Origin: CAZDQL01 sp964507325 | GTDB lineage: Bacteria; Planctomycetota; UBA1135; GCA-002686595 | Assembly (NCBI GenBank): GCA_964507325.1 | Contig: CAZDQL010000001.1 | Coordinates: 62,001 to 126,000 of the forward strand | Direction: 5' to 3' | DNA: 64,000 nucleotides | In this document: piece after piece, positions 33,285 through 41,610 of the stretch | How the letters are laid out: each line of letters opens with the position of its first letter | Position numbering within the stretch: the stretch's first letter is position 1 | Made by a program: the position numbers and the translations under genes | The notes under the pieces: generated by a model | Told to the model about the DNA's origin: nothing | Databases searched by the model: none | Seen by the model: the letters and a program-made list of their open reading frames with translations, nothing else

Positions 33285-35024
33285 ATGCTGGTCGAGCTGG
33301 CGATCCGGGACCTGGCGCTGATCGAGCGGGCGGAGCTCGCCTTCGGGCCCGGTCTCAACGTCATCACCGGGGAGACGGGGGCGGGGAAGAGCCTCCTCAT
33401 CGGCGCCCTCGAGCTGCTCTACGGCCGCCGCGGGCGCTCCGGGATCGTGCGTCAGGGCGCCTCGCAGGCGCGGGTCGAGGGGCGCTTCCTCCTGCCGCTG
33501 GACGACTACGGCGCGCGGGTCGCCGGGTGGCTCCGGGAGCACCTGCCCCAGGTGCTCGAGGACCTGGAGGAGGAGGCGGGTGGCTCCGACCTGGAGCTGA
33601 TCCTGACCCGCACCGTGGGCCGCGACGGCCGCGGGCGCGCCCACGTCAACCACCGGCCGGTCACCCAGCGCATCCTGCGCGAGCTGGCGGCCCAGCTGGT
33701 GGAGGTCCACGGCCAGCACGACCACCAAAAACTCTTCGACTGCGGGGAGCAGCGCCAACTCCTCGACACCTTCGGTGGCCTCGAGGACGCGCTCGCCGGG
33801 TACCGCGAGCGCCGGGGACGCTGGCTCGAGCTCGCCGGTGAGCTCGAGGAGTTCGCCGAGGGGGAGGCGGAGCGGCTCCAGCGCCTCGACCTGGTGCGCC
33901 TGCAAGCCGCCGAGCTGGCCGCCGCCGCGCCCGATTCGGGGGAGCACGATGCACTCCTCGGCGAACGCCAGCTCCTGCGCCACGCCGCCGAGCTGGGCGG
34001 ACGGTTGGGTGCCCTCCTGCAAGAGCTCAGCGAGGGGGAAGGCGCCGCCCTCGACGCCGTGCGTCGCGCCGAACGGGAGCTCGAGGAGTGGGAGGAGCGC
34101 GTCGCCGAGCTCGCTCCCCCCGCCGCCTCCCTGCGCGAGGCCTGCGCCCACCTGGAGGAGGCGGTCTCCGCCCTGCTCTCCTTCGTCGACGGCGTCGAGG
34201 CGGACCCCGCGCGCCTCGAGGTGGTCGAGGATCGGCTGGGGGAGCTCGAGCGCCTGGCGCGCAAGTACCACACCGACGTGGCGGGCCTGGCGGAGCGCCA
34301 CGCCGCACTCGACGCGGAGCTGGAGGGCCTCGAGGGAGACGGGCGCGACCGCGGAGCCCTCGAGGAGGCCACCGCCAAGGCACTGCGCTCGGTCGAGCAG
34401 GCCGCGGGTCGGCTCGGCAAGGCGCGCAAGCGCTCCGCCGCCAAGCTCTCCCGCGCGGTTGCCGAGGGGCTCGGGGACCTGGGGCTCGAGCACGCCGGTT
34501 TCGAGGTGGCGCTCCCGCCCGCCGGATCCGACGAGGAGGGGCTCGACGCGGAGCGCCGGCGCCTGGGAGTGGAGGGCGCCGAGACGGTGGAGTTCCTCCT
34601 GGCCGCCAACCGCGGAGAGGCGGTCCAACCCCTGCGTCAGGTCGCCTCCGGCGGCGAGGCGGCGCGCATCCTGCTCGCCCTGCGGGGGGCCCTCGCCGTG
34701 CGCCAGTCGACCCCCACCCTGGTCTTCGACGAGATCGACGCCGGGGTCGGCGGCCGCCTCGGCCCGCGGGTCGGCCGGCATCTGGGCGCCCTCGGGCGCC
34801 ACCACCAGGTCCTCTGCGTGACCCACCTCCCCGCCATCGCCGCCGCCGCCAGCGCGCACCTGCGGGTGACGAAGGAGGTCGCCGGGGGGCGCACCCGCAC
34901 CTCGGTGGCCCAGCTCGAGGGGGAGGAGCGGGTCGGGGAGATCGCCGACATGATCGCCGGAGGCAAGGGGCAGGCCACCGCCCGGGCCGAGGCGCAGCGT
35001 TTGCTGGAGGAGAGCCCGAGGTAG
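33285..35024 (+). CDS. recN: DNA repair ATPase RecN
   Basis: 579 residues, close to the usual 550-560. SMC-like ABC ATPase: Walker A GETGAGKS near residue 32 in FGPGLNVITGETGAGKSLLI, Q-loop QHDHQKLFD near 145, two coiled-coil arms, signature RQVASGGEAARILLAL, and Walker B TLVFDEIDAGVGGRLG. RecN acts early in double-strand-break repair. The start ATG 33285 gives the canonical MLVELAIRDLALIE; an in-frame TTG at 33249 would add 12 residues. There is no Shine-Dalgarno. Confidence 0.92.
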   Translation: MLVELAIRDLALIERAELAFGPGLNVITGETGAGKSLLIGALELLYGRRGRSGIVRQGASQARVEGRFLLPLDDYGARVAGWLREHLPQVLEDLEEEAGGSDLELILTRTVGRDGRGRAHVNHRPVTQRILRELAAQLVEVHGQHDHQKLFDCGEQRQLLDTFGGLEDALAGYRERRGRWLELAGELEEFAEGEAERLQRLDLVRLQAAELAAAAPDSGEHDALLGERQLLRHAAELGGRLGALLQELSEGEGAALDAVRRAERELEEWEERVAELAPPAASLREACAHLEEAVSALLSFVDGVEADPARLEVVEDRLGELERLARKYHTDVAGLAERHAALDAELEGLEGDGRDRGALEEATAKALRSVEQAAGRLGKARKRSAAKLSRAVAEGLGDLGLEHAGFEVALPPAGSDEEGLDAERRRLGVEGAETVEFLLAANRGEAVQPLRQVASGGEAARILLALRGALAVRQSTPTLVFDEIDAGVGGRLGPRVGRHLGALGRHHQVLCVTHLPAIAAAASAHLRVTKEVAGGRTRTSVAQLEGEERVGEIADMIAGGKGQATARAEAQRLLEESPR

Positions 35025-35033
35025 GCCCCCCAC

Positions 35034-35084
35034 GGCTCGACGGGCGAGCCGCCGGTGGGCTACTCTCTCTGCCTTCGGCCCACC
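35034..35084 (+). other. Two GC-rich hairpins between recN and manA
   Basis: GGCTCG/CGAGCC (35034-35050, 5-nt loop) is followed by GGTGGGC/GCCCACC (35054-35084, 17-nt loop). The first could end recN transcription, although it lacks a T run. The second encloses a -10-like TACTCT (35061-35066) and ends 4 nt before the manA ATG. Confidence 0.35.
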
Positions 35085-35088
35085 CCCC

Positions 35089-36066
35089 ATGAGTCTCACC
35101 GAACCCCTCCGCTTCCTCCCCCAACCCCTGCCCAAGGTCTGGGGGGGCCGGCGCCTGGACTCGATCCTCCCCGGCGGTCTGGGGGTCGACGGACCGGTGG
35201 GGGAGGTGTGGGAGCTCGCCGATCGCGAGGGAGCGATCTCCGAGGTGGCGCACGGCACCTACGCCGGCCGCAACCTGGCGGGGCTGATGCTCTCCGAGCG
35301 CGAGTCCCTCCTGGGTGAGGTCGCGCCTTCGGAGGACGGGCGCTTCCCGCTCCTGATCAAGTACCTCGACGCCGACCAGCCCCTCTCCGTCCAGGTCCAC
35401 CCCGACGCCAAGACGGCGCGGCGCCTGGGTGGCGAGGCGAAGGACGAGTGCTGGTACGTCCTGGCGGCCGAGCCGGGCGCGGTGATCTACGTCGGGCTGA
35501 AGCCCGGGGTCGACGCGGCCGAGTTCGCGTCCAATGTCGCGAGCCACCATCTGCTCGACCTGCTCCAGCAGTTCGAGGTGCGCGCCGGTGACTTCATCTC
35601 GCTGCCCGCCGGCACGATCCACTCCCTGGGGGCGGGGGTGACCCTGGTCGAGGTGCAGGAGAACGCGGACACCACCTACCGCCTCTTCGACTGGGACCGT
35701 CCGGGGCTCGACGGGGAGCCGCGGGAGCTGCACCTCGAGGAGGGGCTGCAGGCGATCGACTACGAGCGGCCGACCTCCGAGCCCGTGCGTGCCGTCTTCG
35801 AAGGTGGGGTCAACTCCGCCGCGCCGCTAGTCGACGGTCCGCGCTTCGGGGTCGACCTCCTGCGCCTGCACGAGCCCGAGGCCCACGACAACCAGGGGCG
35901 CCCTTGGGCCTACGTGGTTCTCGCCGGCCGCGGGAGCCTGGCCACCGAGGCGGGGAGCTGGCGCATCCGCCGGGGCGAGACCTGGCTCCTGCCCGCGACC
36001 GTGGGGGCACACCGTTTCGAGGCCGCCGACGGCGAGCTCGAGGTCCTGCGCGTGGAAGGGCGCTGA
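35089..36066 (+). CDS. manA: Mannose-6-phosphate isomerase, class I
   Basis: 325 residues. Zinc ligands of the cupin-type isomerase are present: SVQVHPD (Q102, H104), KDECWYVL (E120) and GTIHSLG (H178). N-terminal KVWGGRRLD and the GDFISLPAGTIHSLG segment are family-specific. It interconverts fructose-6-phosphate and mannose-6-phosphate, feeding GDP-mannose and glycan synthesis. The pseudouridine synthase gene starts 2 nt after its stop. Confidence 0.92.
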   Translation: MSLTEPLRFLPQPLPKVWGGRRLDSILPGGLGVDGPVGEVWELADREGAISEVAHGTYAGRNLAGLMLSERESLLGEVAPSEDGRFPLLIKYLDADQPLSVQVHPDAKTARRLGGEAKDECWYVLAAEPGAVIYVGLKPGVDAAEFASNVASHHLLDLLQQFEVRAGDFISLPAGTIHSLGAGVTLVEVQENADTTYRLFDWDRPGLDGEPRELHLEEGLQAIDYERPTSEPVRAVFEGGVNSAAPLVDGPRFGVDLLRLHEPEAHDNQGRPWAYVVLAGRGSLATEAGSWRIRRGETWLLPATVGAHRFEAADGELEVLRVEGR

Positions 36067-36068
36067 AC

Positions 36069-36983
36069 GTGGCTGCCAAGGGCCAACGCAAGCGGAAGGG
36101 GGCCAAGGCGGCCTCCCCGGCGCGCAAGCGTCCGCGCAAGGTCAGCGGACGCCGACTGCCGGCGCGCACCTCCTCGGCGCGCGCCGCCAAGGAGGGCTCC
36201 GGCGAGGTGCGACTGAACAAGTTCCTGGCGGACTGCGGAGTCGCCTCGCGACGCGCCTGCGACGAGCTGATCGCCGCCGGCAAGGTCACCGTGGACGGCG
36301 CGCCGATCACGGAGCTGGGCAGCAAGGTGGATCCCGCGCGCCAGGTGGTCGAGGTGGACGGTTACGTCCTGCGTCCCGAGGACACCACGCGGCGCTACTA
36401 CCTCCTGAACAAGCCCCCCGGGGTGGTCTGCACCAACGAGCGCCGTGAGACGCGCCCGCGGGCGATCGATCTGATCACCGATCGCCACAAGGGGCGCATC
36501 TACACCGTCGGCCGCCTCGACGAGGAGAGCACCGGCCTGATCCTGCTCACCAACGACGGCGAGTTCGCCCAGCGCGTCGCCCACCCGCGCTATGGCGTGC
36601 CGAAGACCTACCGCATCCGCGTGCAGGGGCGCATCCCCGACGAGGCGCTGAAGAAGGTGCGGCAAGGGGTGCACCTCTCGGAGGGGAAGACCGCCGGGGC
36701 GCGCATCCTGGTGCGGCGGCGCTCGCCGAAGTTCAGCCTGCTCGACGTCACCTTGCGCGAGGGGAAGAACCGCGAAGTGCGACGCGTCTTCGCCCGCGTC
36801 GGCTACAAGGTGCTCTCGCTCGAACGCACGCACCTGGGACCCCTGGGGCGGCGCGGACTCAAGGCGGGCAAGTGGCGCGCCCTGTCGCGGGAGGAGGTCG
36901 AAGCGCTGCTCGCGCTGGCGAAAGAGGGGCGCTCCCCCCGCTCGAAGGGCGCTCCCAGCCCGCGCAAGAAGAGGAAACGCTGA
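36069..36983 (+). CDS. RluB/RsuA-family rRNA pseudouridine synthase
   Basis: 304 residues from GTG 36069, which has GGAAGG upstream inside the end of manA. A basic, low-complexity N-terminal tail (residues 1-45) precedes an S4 RNA-binding domain (VRLNKFLADCGVASRRACDE) and the catalytic domain with YLLNKPPGVVCT and the active-site motif GRLDEESTGLILLTND. A basic C-terminal tail (RSKGAPSPRKKRKR) follows. It should isomerise a uridine of 23S or 16S rRNA; RluB (23S U2605) is the nearest match. Confidence 0.88.
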   Translation: MAAKGQRKRKGAKAASPARKRPRKVSGRRLPARTSSARAAKEGSGEVRLNKFLADCGVASRRACDELIAAGKVTVDGAPITELGSKVDPARQVVEVDGYVLRPEDTTRRYYLLNKPPGVVCTNERRETRPRAIDLITDRHKGRIYTVGRLDEESTGLILLTNDGEFAQRVAHPRYGVPKTYRIRVQGRIPDEALKKVRQGVHLSEGKTAGARILVRRRSPKFSLLDVTLREGKNREVRRVFARVGYKVLSLERTHLGPLGRRGLKAGKWRALSREEVEALLALAKEGRSPRSKGAPSPRKKRKR

Positions 36984-36987
36984 CGCG

Positions 36988-38262
36988 ATGACGCTCGCCG
37001 CCACCCTCTCCGGGGCCGCCATCCACGAGCATAGACTGCGCAACGGTCTGCGCGTCCTGATCGCTGAGCGCCACTCCGATCCGGTGGTGGCGGTCATGCT
37101 CTGGTACGGCGTGGGCTCGCTGCACGAGGCGCCCCACGAGGCGGGGGTCAGCCACTTCCTCGAGCACATGATGTTCAAGGGCACCGCGCGCTTCGGGAAG
37201 GGCGTGGTGGACCGCATCACCACCGAGCTCGGGGGGAGCAACAACGCCTTCACCTCTTCCGACCACACCGCCTACTGGTTCGAGCTGGCCTCCGACCGCT
37301 GGGAGGCGGCCCTGGAGCTGGAGGCGGATCGGGTGCACGACCTCACCCTCGAGCCCGGGGAATTCGAGGCGGAGAAGGCGGTGGTGCTCGAGGAGCTGTC
37401 GATGGGGAACGACGACCCCTGGCGCCGCCTCTCCCGGGAGGTGCAGGCGGTACTCTTCGGCCGCCACCCCTACGCGCGACCCGTGATCGGCTACGCGGAC
37501 GCCCTCGAGGGTCTGACGCGGGCGCAGATGCAGGCCTACTACCGCCGCCACTACCGCGTGGACAACGCCACCCTGGTGGTCTGCGGCGACGTGCGCCCGG
37601 GCCCGGCCTTGAAGGCGATCCGCCGCCACTTCGGTCCGCTGCCGCGCGGCGAGGCGGCCGCGCCCAGCTTCCGGCCCGAGCTGCGCGAGCCCCTCGGGGA
37701 GCGGCGCCTGGAGGTGGGGTGGGACGACCCCGCCGCGCGCCTGTCGATCGCCTGGCCGGGGGCGACGGTGGGGACCGACGAGGACTTCGGGCTGGATCTG
37801 ATCTCCGCCATCCTCACCTCCGGCCGCCTCTCGCGCCTCTACCGGCGTTTGGTCCTCGACGAGGGATTGGCCACCTTCGTCTCCACCTCCAACGACGCCC
37901 GGGTCGAGGGGGGGGGCTTCTGGCTGCAGGCGGAGACGGTGAACGGTGCCGACCCCGCGCGGCTCGAGGCGGCGGTCGACGAGGAGCTGGCGCGCCTCGC
38001 CGAGGAGACCGTCTCCCCCGCGGAGCTGAAGCGCGCCAAGCGCCTGCTCGCCGCGGGGGAGGCCTACGAGGCGGAGACGGTGACCGACCTGGCGGAGCGC
38101 ATCGGCGAGTACGCCACCGACGCGGACTGGCGCCTCCTGCTCGAGTTCGGCCGGCGCCGCGCCGCGGTCCGCCGCAGCGACGTGCGTCGGCTGGCGGCCC
38201 GGCTCCTCCAGCGCCGGCGCAGGGTGCTGGGGTGGAGCCTGCCCGAGGAGCGCCGGGGATGA
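36988..38262 (+). CDS. M16-family zinc peptidase (active subunit)
   Basis: 424 residues. The inverted zinc motif HxxEH is intact as HFLEH (H56, E59, H60) and the third ligand is E112 in LELEADRV. Also typical are FKGTARFGKG, the NAFTSSDHTAYWFE block and the C-terminal helical half. No signal peptide, so it is probably cytoplasmic. The gene overlaps the next M16 gene by 4 nt, as in heterodimeric M16B peptidases with one active and one inactive chain. Confidence 0.88.
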   Translation: MTLAATLSGAAIHEHRLRNGLRVLIAERHSDPVVAVMLWYGVGSLHEAPHEAGVSHFLEHMMFKGTARFGKGVVDRITTELGGSNNAFTSSDHTAYWFELASDRWEAALELEADRVHDLTLEPGEFEAEKAVVLEELSMGNDDPWRRLSREVQAVLFGRHPYARPVIGYADALEGLTRAQMQAYYRRHYRVDNATLVVCGDVRPGPALKAIRRHFGPLPRGEAAAPSFRPELREPLGERRLEVGWDDPAARLSIAWPGATVGTDEDFGLDLISAILTSGRLSRLYRRLVLDEGLATFVSTSNDARVEGGGFWLQAETVNGADPARLEAAVDEELARLAEETVSPAELKRAKRLLAAGEAYEAETVTDLAERIGEYATDADWRLLLEFGRRRAAVRRSDVRRLAARLLQRRRRVLGWSLPEERRG

Positions 38263-39551
38263 GGCGCCCCGGGACCCTGCCCGAGCTGACGCTCCCCCGG
38301 GAGCGCTTCGAGCTCTCCTCCGGCGCCCTGCTGCTCGTCTCGCCGCGCCCCAGCGCGCCGGTGACCGCGGTGCGCGTGCACGTGCGGGGCGGTCCGTCCC
38401 TCGATCCCGCGCGGCACGAGGGGGTCGCCTTCCTGACCGGCCATCTCGCCGATCAGGGCACCGATCGCCACTCCGAGACGGAGCTGGCGGCGCTGCTCGA
38501 GCCCGCCGGCGGCGGGATCCGCGGCGACGCGAGTGGTCTGGGGGGGACGATCGCGGGGGGGGAGTGGAAGCTGCTCCTGACCACGATGGTCGAGCTCCTG
38601 CGCGGCGCGACCTACCCCGAGGAGGAGCTCGAGCGCCAACGGCAGCGGCTGCTCTCGCGCCTGCACGTCGAACGCGACGAGCCTCGCGCCCAGGGCGGCT
38701 TGCGCTTCAAGCGCCTCGCCTACGGCGACTGCTGGCTCGGCCGCTCCCCCTGGGGCACGATCGAGAGCGTCCAAGCGATCGGTCGCAACCACCTGCTGAA
38801 GCACCGCCGCCGGCACTGGCGCCCGGACCGCGCCACGATCGCCGTCTGCGGTGACGTCGACCCCCAGGCGGTGCGCCGCCACCTGGAGCGGGCGATGGCG
38901 GGGTGGGAGCCGGGCTCCCCCTTCGAGCCCCTCGAGCCCGACCTCCCCCCGCGCGCCAAGCGCGTCGACGCCTTCACCCGCGATCGCGAGCAGGTGCACC
39001 TCTTCCTCGGGCACCTCGGCATCCGCCGCAGCGACCCCGACTACGCCGCGCTGACGGTGTTGGACCACGTCCTCGGTACCGGCCCCGGCTTCACCAACCG
39101 CATCAGCAGGCGCCTGCGCGACGAGCTGGGCTTGGCCTACGCCGTGCAAGCCGACATCCACTCCTCCGCCGGCCGCCTCCCGGGGCTCTTCACCGCCTAC
39201 ATCGCCACCTCTCCCGAGCACGTGCCCGTCGCCACCGAGGGCTTCCTCGAGGAGATGCGCCGCATCCGCGACGAGCCCGTCGCCGAGGAGGAGTTGGAGG
39301 TGGCGCGCAACTTCCTGCTCGGCTCCTTCGCCCTCGGCTTCGAACGCGCCGCCCGCCGCGCCGCCTACCTGGTGGCCGCGGAGGTCTTCGGTCTGCCGGA
39401 GGACACCCTGGAACGCCTGCCGCGGGAGTTCGCGAGCGTGGGCGTGGAGGACCTGCAGCGGGTGGCGCGAGAGCACCTCTACCCCGAGGCCTGCTGCCTG
39501 TCGGGGGCGGGGCCGGTGACGGCGAAGGAGTTGCGGCGGGTGTTGGGCTGA
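38259..39551 (+). CDS. M16-family peptidase homologue (inactive partner)
   Basis: 430 residues. The whole M16 fold is recognisable (HLADQGT, RFKRLAYGDCWLGRSPWGTIESV, GPGFTNRISRRLRDELGLAYAV), but the zinc site is lost: aligned with HFLEH the sequence reads FLTGH, so the first His and catalytic Glu are replaced. The R/Y pair near the C-terminus (RISRRLRDELGLAY) that binds substrate is kept. This is the usual division of labour in two-chain M16 enzymes. ATG 38259 overlaps the previous stop. Confidence 0.85.
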   Translation: MRRPGTLPELTLPRERFELSSGALLLVSPRPSAPVTAVRVHVRGGPSLDPARHEGVAFLTGHLADQGTDRHSETELAALLEPAGGGIRGDASGLGGTIAGGEWKLLLTTMVELLRGATYPEEELERQRQRLLSRLHVERDEPRAQGGLRFKRLAYGDCWLGRSPWGTIESVQAIGRNHLLKHRRRHWRPDRATIAVCGDVDPQAVRRHLERAMAGWEPGSPFEPLEPDLPPRAKRVDAFTRDREQVHLFLGHLGIRRSDPDYAALTVLDHVLGTGPGFTNRISRRLRDELGLAYAVQADIHSSAGRLPGLFTAYIATSPEHVPVATEGFLEEMRRIRDEPVAEEELEVARNFLLGSFALGFERAARRAAYLVAAEVFGLPEDTLERLPREFASVGVEDLQRVAREHLYPEACCLSGAGPVTAKELRRVLG

Positions 39552-39589
39552 CTGACGTGTCCAGGCACGTTTCGATGCGGCGAACGGGC

Positions 39590-39595
39590 TAGGCT
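39590..39595 (+). promoter_or_regulatory. -10-like hexamer for the HD-domain gene
   Basis: TAGGCT ends 10 nt before ATG 39606. No Shine-Dalgarno is present. A short hairpin, ACGTG/CACGT at about 39556-39571 followed by TT, may be a weak terminator for the M16 pair. Confidence 0.35.
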
Positions 39596-39605
39596 CCTGG
39601 GCGCC

Positions 39606-40100
39606 ATGTCCCTCGCCATCGGGGCGCTCGTCGCCCACCTCCGCACGCAGTTCCAGCTCGACTGGAACGGCCTTCACGGCGCGTCGCACTGGGCGCGCGT
39701 GCGCCGCGCCGGGCTCGAACTCGCGCGGCACACCGGCGCCGATCCGCTGGTGGTCGAGCTGTTCGCGTGGCTCCACGACGCGCGGCGCTGGAACGAAGGG
39801 CACGATCCCGGGCACGGCGCGCGTGCGGCGGAGCTGGCGGTCGAGCTCCCTGGGACGTTCTACGAGCTGGACGAGCGTCGCTCGGGCCTGCTCGTGACCG
39901 CCTGCACCCACCACAGCGACGGGCGCATGGAGGGGGACGTCACCGTGCTGACCTGCTGGGACGCGGATCGCCTGGACCTGGGTCGGATCGGGGTGCGCCC
40001 GGACCCCGGGCGGCTGTGCACGCAGGCGGCACGGCAGGAGGCGGTGATCCGCGACGCCTGGGAGCGATCGCGGCGCTGGGCGCGGCGGGTACGGGGCTAG
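39606..40100 (+). CDS. HD-domain metal-dependent phosphohydrolase
   Basis: 164 residues. HD signature residues in order: H24/H28 in NGLHGASHW, the HD pair H57-D58 in FAWLHDARR, a His cluster (H70 in DPGHG; THHSDG), and the last Asp in CWDADRLD. The family hydrolyses nucleotides or other phosphoesters; the substrate is unknown. It is convergent with the porin gene and the two stops share a CTAG. Confidence 0.85.
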   Translation: MSLAIGALVAHLRTQFQLDWNGLHGASHWARVRRAGLELARHTGADPLVVELFAWLHDARRWNEGHDPGHGARAAELAVELPGTFYELDERRSGLLVTACTHHSDGRMEGDVTVLTCWDADRLDLGRIGVRPDPGRLCTQAARQEAVIRDAWERSRRWARRVRG

Positions 40101-41269
40101 CGGGAGAACACGGCGCGCAGCGTGAGCACCAGAGCGTCGTCCACGTCCGAAGCCCCCCCTGGGCGCACGATGTACTGCACGTCGGGCTGCAGGGTGAAGT
40201 GCTCCCCGAGCCTCAGGCGCGCGAAGACCTCGAAGGCGGCCTCGTAGTCCTCGTCGAATCCCGCACGGTCGGAGAGCCACACCCAGCTCGTGCCGGCACC
40301 GACCAGGGAGTCCTCCTGCCAGGGGATCGCCCCGGGCCAGACGAGGCCCGTTCCCAGGTGCGTGGCCACCTCGCTGACCCGCTCGTCCGCCAGTCCGAGC
40401 TGGAGGAAGAGGTCGAGCTCCCTCGGGGCTCCGCCGAGCTTCTGGTCCCACGCCAGGTAGAGCCCCTCGGTACCCTGCGATTCTCCGCCTTCGAATCGCT
40501 CAAAGGTGCCGGTGTGGTGCCAGGAGCCGGCGGCCACGCGACCCGCTCGGCCGTTCACCCCGCGCGCGTAGCTCCTACCCAGCTCGGCGATCAGGAAGAG
40601 GTCGGACGGTGCGCCCAGAAAGGTCCCAGGCCCCCGCCCGCCGGTGCGAATCCCCTCCTGCTGCACGCCATCGTAGACCCCGAGCCCGCCCGTCAAACCC
40701 GCCTCGGAGTTCCAGAAGACGTTCACCGAGGTCGCCGGATCGGGATAGGTGGGCAGGGGGAAGATCGTCGGGGAGAAGCCGAAGGAGCTCCCGATGAATC
40801 CACCACCCCCCGCCACCGCCGCGAACTCCGAGTTGGCGTCCACCTTGCCCACCTTGATGCGCAGCCGATCGTCGAGGAGGCGCTGCTCCCACCAGAGCTC
40901 CGCGATCTGCCCGACCTCCTCGCCGTCGATGTTCGAGAAGCCCTGCAGGTCGCCTGCCAGCGCGGAGCCGTCGTCCCCGCCGAGGGCGTAGGCGTCGAGC
41001 CCGACGGTCGCACCCTCGAGCCACAAGGCAGCCTCCCCTTCGATGGTGAGCGCGAGGTCCAGGAGCCCGCGCACCGCCGAGCCCTGATCCACTCCTCCCC
41101 TCGCGATCCGCGAGACGTCGAGGGTGTGGCTGAGCTCGGCGCTCCAGTCGGCTCTCGCGGGGACGGGAGCGAGTCCGTCGGGGACGAACCCCTCGTCCAG
41201 GGGAGCTGTGGGGGCGATCGCGCAGGCGCCAGAGAGGAGCAAGGCCGCGGTGAGGAGGGGGTTCTTCAT
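40097..41269 (-). CDS. OprB-type carbohydrate-selective outer-membrane porin
   Basis: 390 residues with an N-terminal signal (LLTAALLLSGACAIAPTAP). The porin features are ELSHTLDVSRIARGG, LWWEQRLLDDRLRIKVGKVDANSEFA, and a C-terminal strand pattern ending LVLTLRAVFSR with an aromatic near the end, as in OprB/SLH-less carbohydrate porins. It would let sugars or other small solutes cross the outer membrane. The start at 41269 fits the signal peptide; an in-frame ATG at 41290 lies inside the palindrome described next. It is convergent with the HD gene. Confidence 0.8.
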   Translation of the reverse strand: MKNPLLTAALLLSGACAIAPTAPLDEGFVPDGLAPVPARADWSAELSHTLDVSRIARGGVDQGSAVRGLLDLALTIEGEAALWLEGATVGLDAYALGGDDGSALAGDLQGFSNIDGEEVGQIAELWWEQRLLDDRLRIKVGKVDANSEFAAVAGGGGFIGSSFGFSPTIFPLPTYPDPATSVNVFWNSEAGLTGGLGVYDGVQQEGIRTGGRGPGTFLGAPSDLFLIAELGRSYARGVNGRAGRVAAGSWHHTGTFERFEGGESQGTEGLYLAWDQKLGGAPRELDLFLQLGLADERVSEVATHLGTGLVWPGAIPWQEDSLVGAGTSWVWLSDRAGFDEDYEAAFEVFARLRLGEHFTLQPDVQYIVRPGGASDVDDALVLTLRAVFSR

Positions 41270-41288
41270 CGCCGGCGACCGTATTGCC

Positions 41289-41307
41289 ATTGAGTCTCAG
41301 TCTCAAT
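41289..41307. promoter_or_regulatory. Near-perfect 19-bp palindrome upstream of the porin gene (Fur-family-like operator)
   Basis: ATTGAGTCTCAGTCTCAAT reads the same on both strands except at one symmetric pair. It lies about 20 bp from the porin ATG and is embedded in a wider inverted repeat, CGTATTG (41280-41286) and CAATACG (41304-41310). The 7-1-7 arrangement (TGAGACT-G-AGACTCA) resembles the geometry of Fur/Zur boxes, though the bases differ. Confidence 0.45.
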
Positions 41308-41391
41308 ACGAAGTGATGCCCATCCCGCCCTGGCCAGGGGACACCTGCTCCGCCTGCTCCGGCACGCTCCCCAGTCGGCCGCGACTACTTC

Positions 41392-41608
41392 TGAGCTGCC
41401 CCCCTTCGATGTGCATCTCGACCGGCGGGTTCTCGACCACCGCAGTCGGACCTTCCTTCCAGGCTGCTCCGCGGCCTCCGTCCGCCCACCTCCGGTATGT
41501 CACCCATTCGGTGGGGCCTGCTACAGCGACCAGGCTCTCCAAGTCCTTGCTGGCAAAGGCGCTACGGCGAGCAGTCCCGCGGAATGCCCACCGAAGGGCG
41601 GCAGTTCA
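41392..41608. mobile_element. MITE-like element, copy A, with 9-bp target-site duplication
   Basis: The core, 41395-41605 (211 bp), has terminal inverted repeats: left GCTGCCCCCCTTCGATG and right, inverted, ACTGCCGCCCTTCGGTG. With the flanking TGA/TCA the repeats extend 3 bp further on each side. GACTACTTC occurs immediately outside both ends (41383-41391 and 41609-41617), a perfect 9-bp target duplication. The right duplicate contains the stop codon of the downstream glycosyltransferase-like gene, so the element inserted next to its end without breaking it. It has no transposase. It aligns with 45281-45491 in inverted orientation (for example CTCCAAGTCCTTG and GCTACGGCG are shared). This and the palindrome account for the 41270-41610 gap. 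Confidence 0.75.
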
Positions 41609-41610
41609 GA

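Noticed and set aside
41303..41542. Minus-strand ORF of 79 codons with AVVENPPVEMHIEGGQ, similar to a frame in the other MITE copy
   Set aside because: The similarity is explained by the repeated MITE-like element; there is no ribosome-binding site, and the two frames do not have a common start or end.
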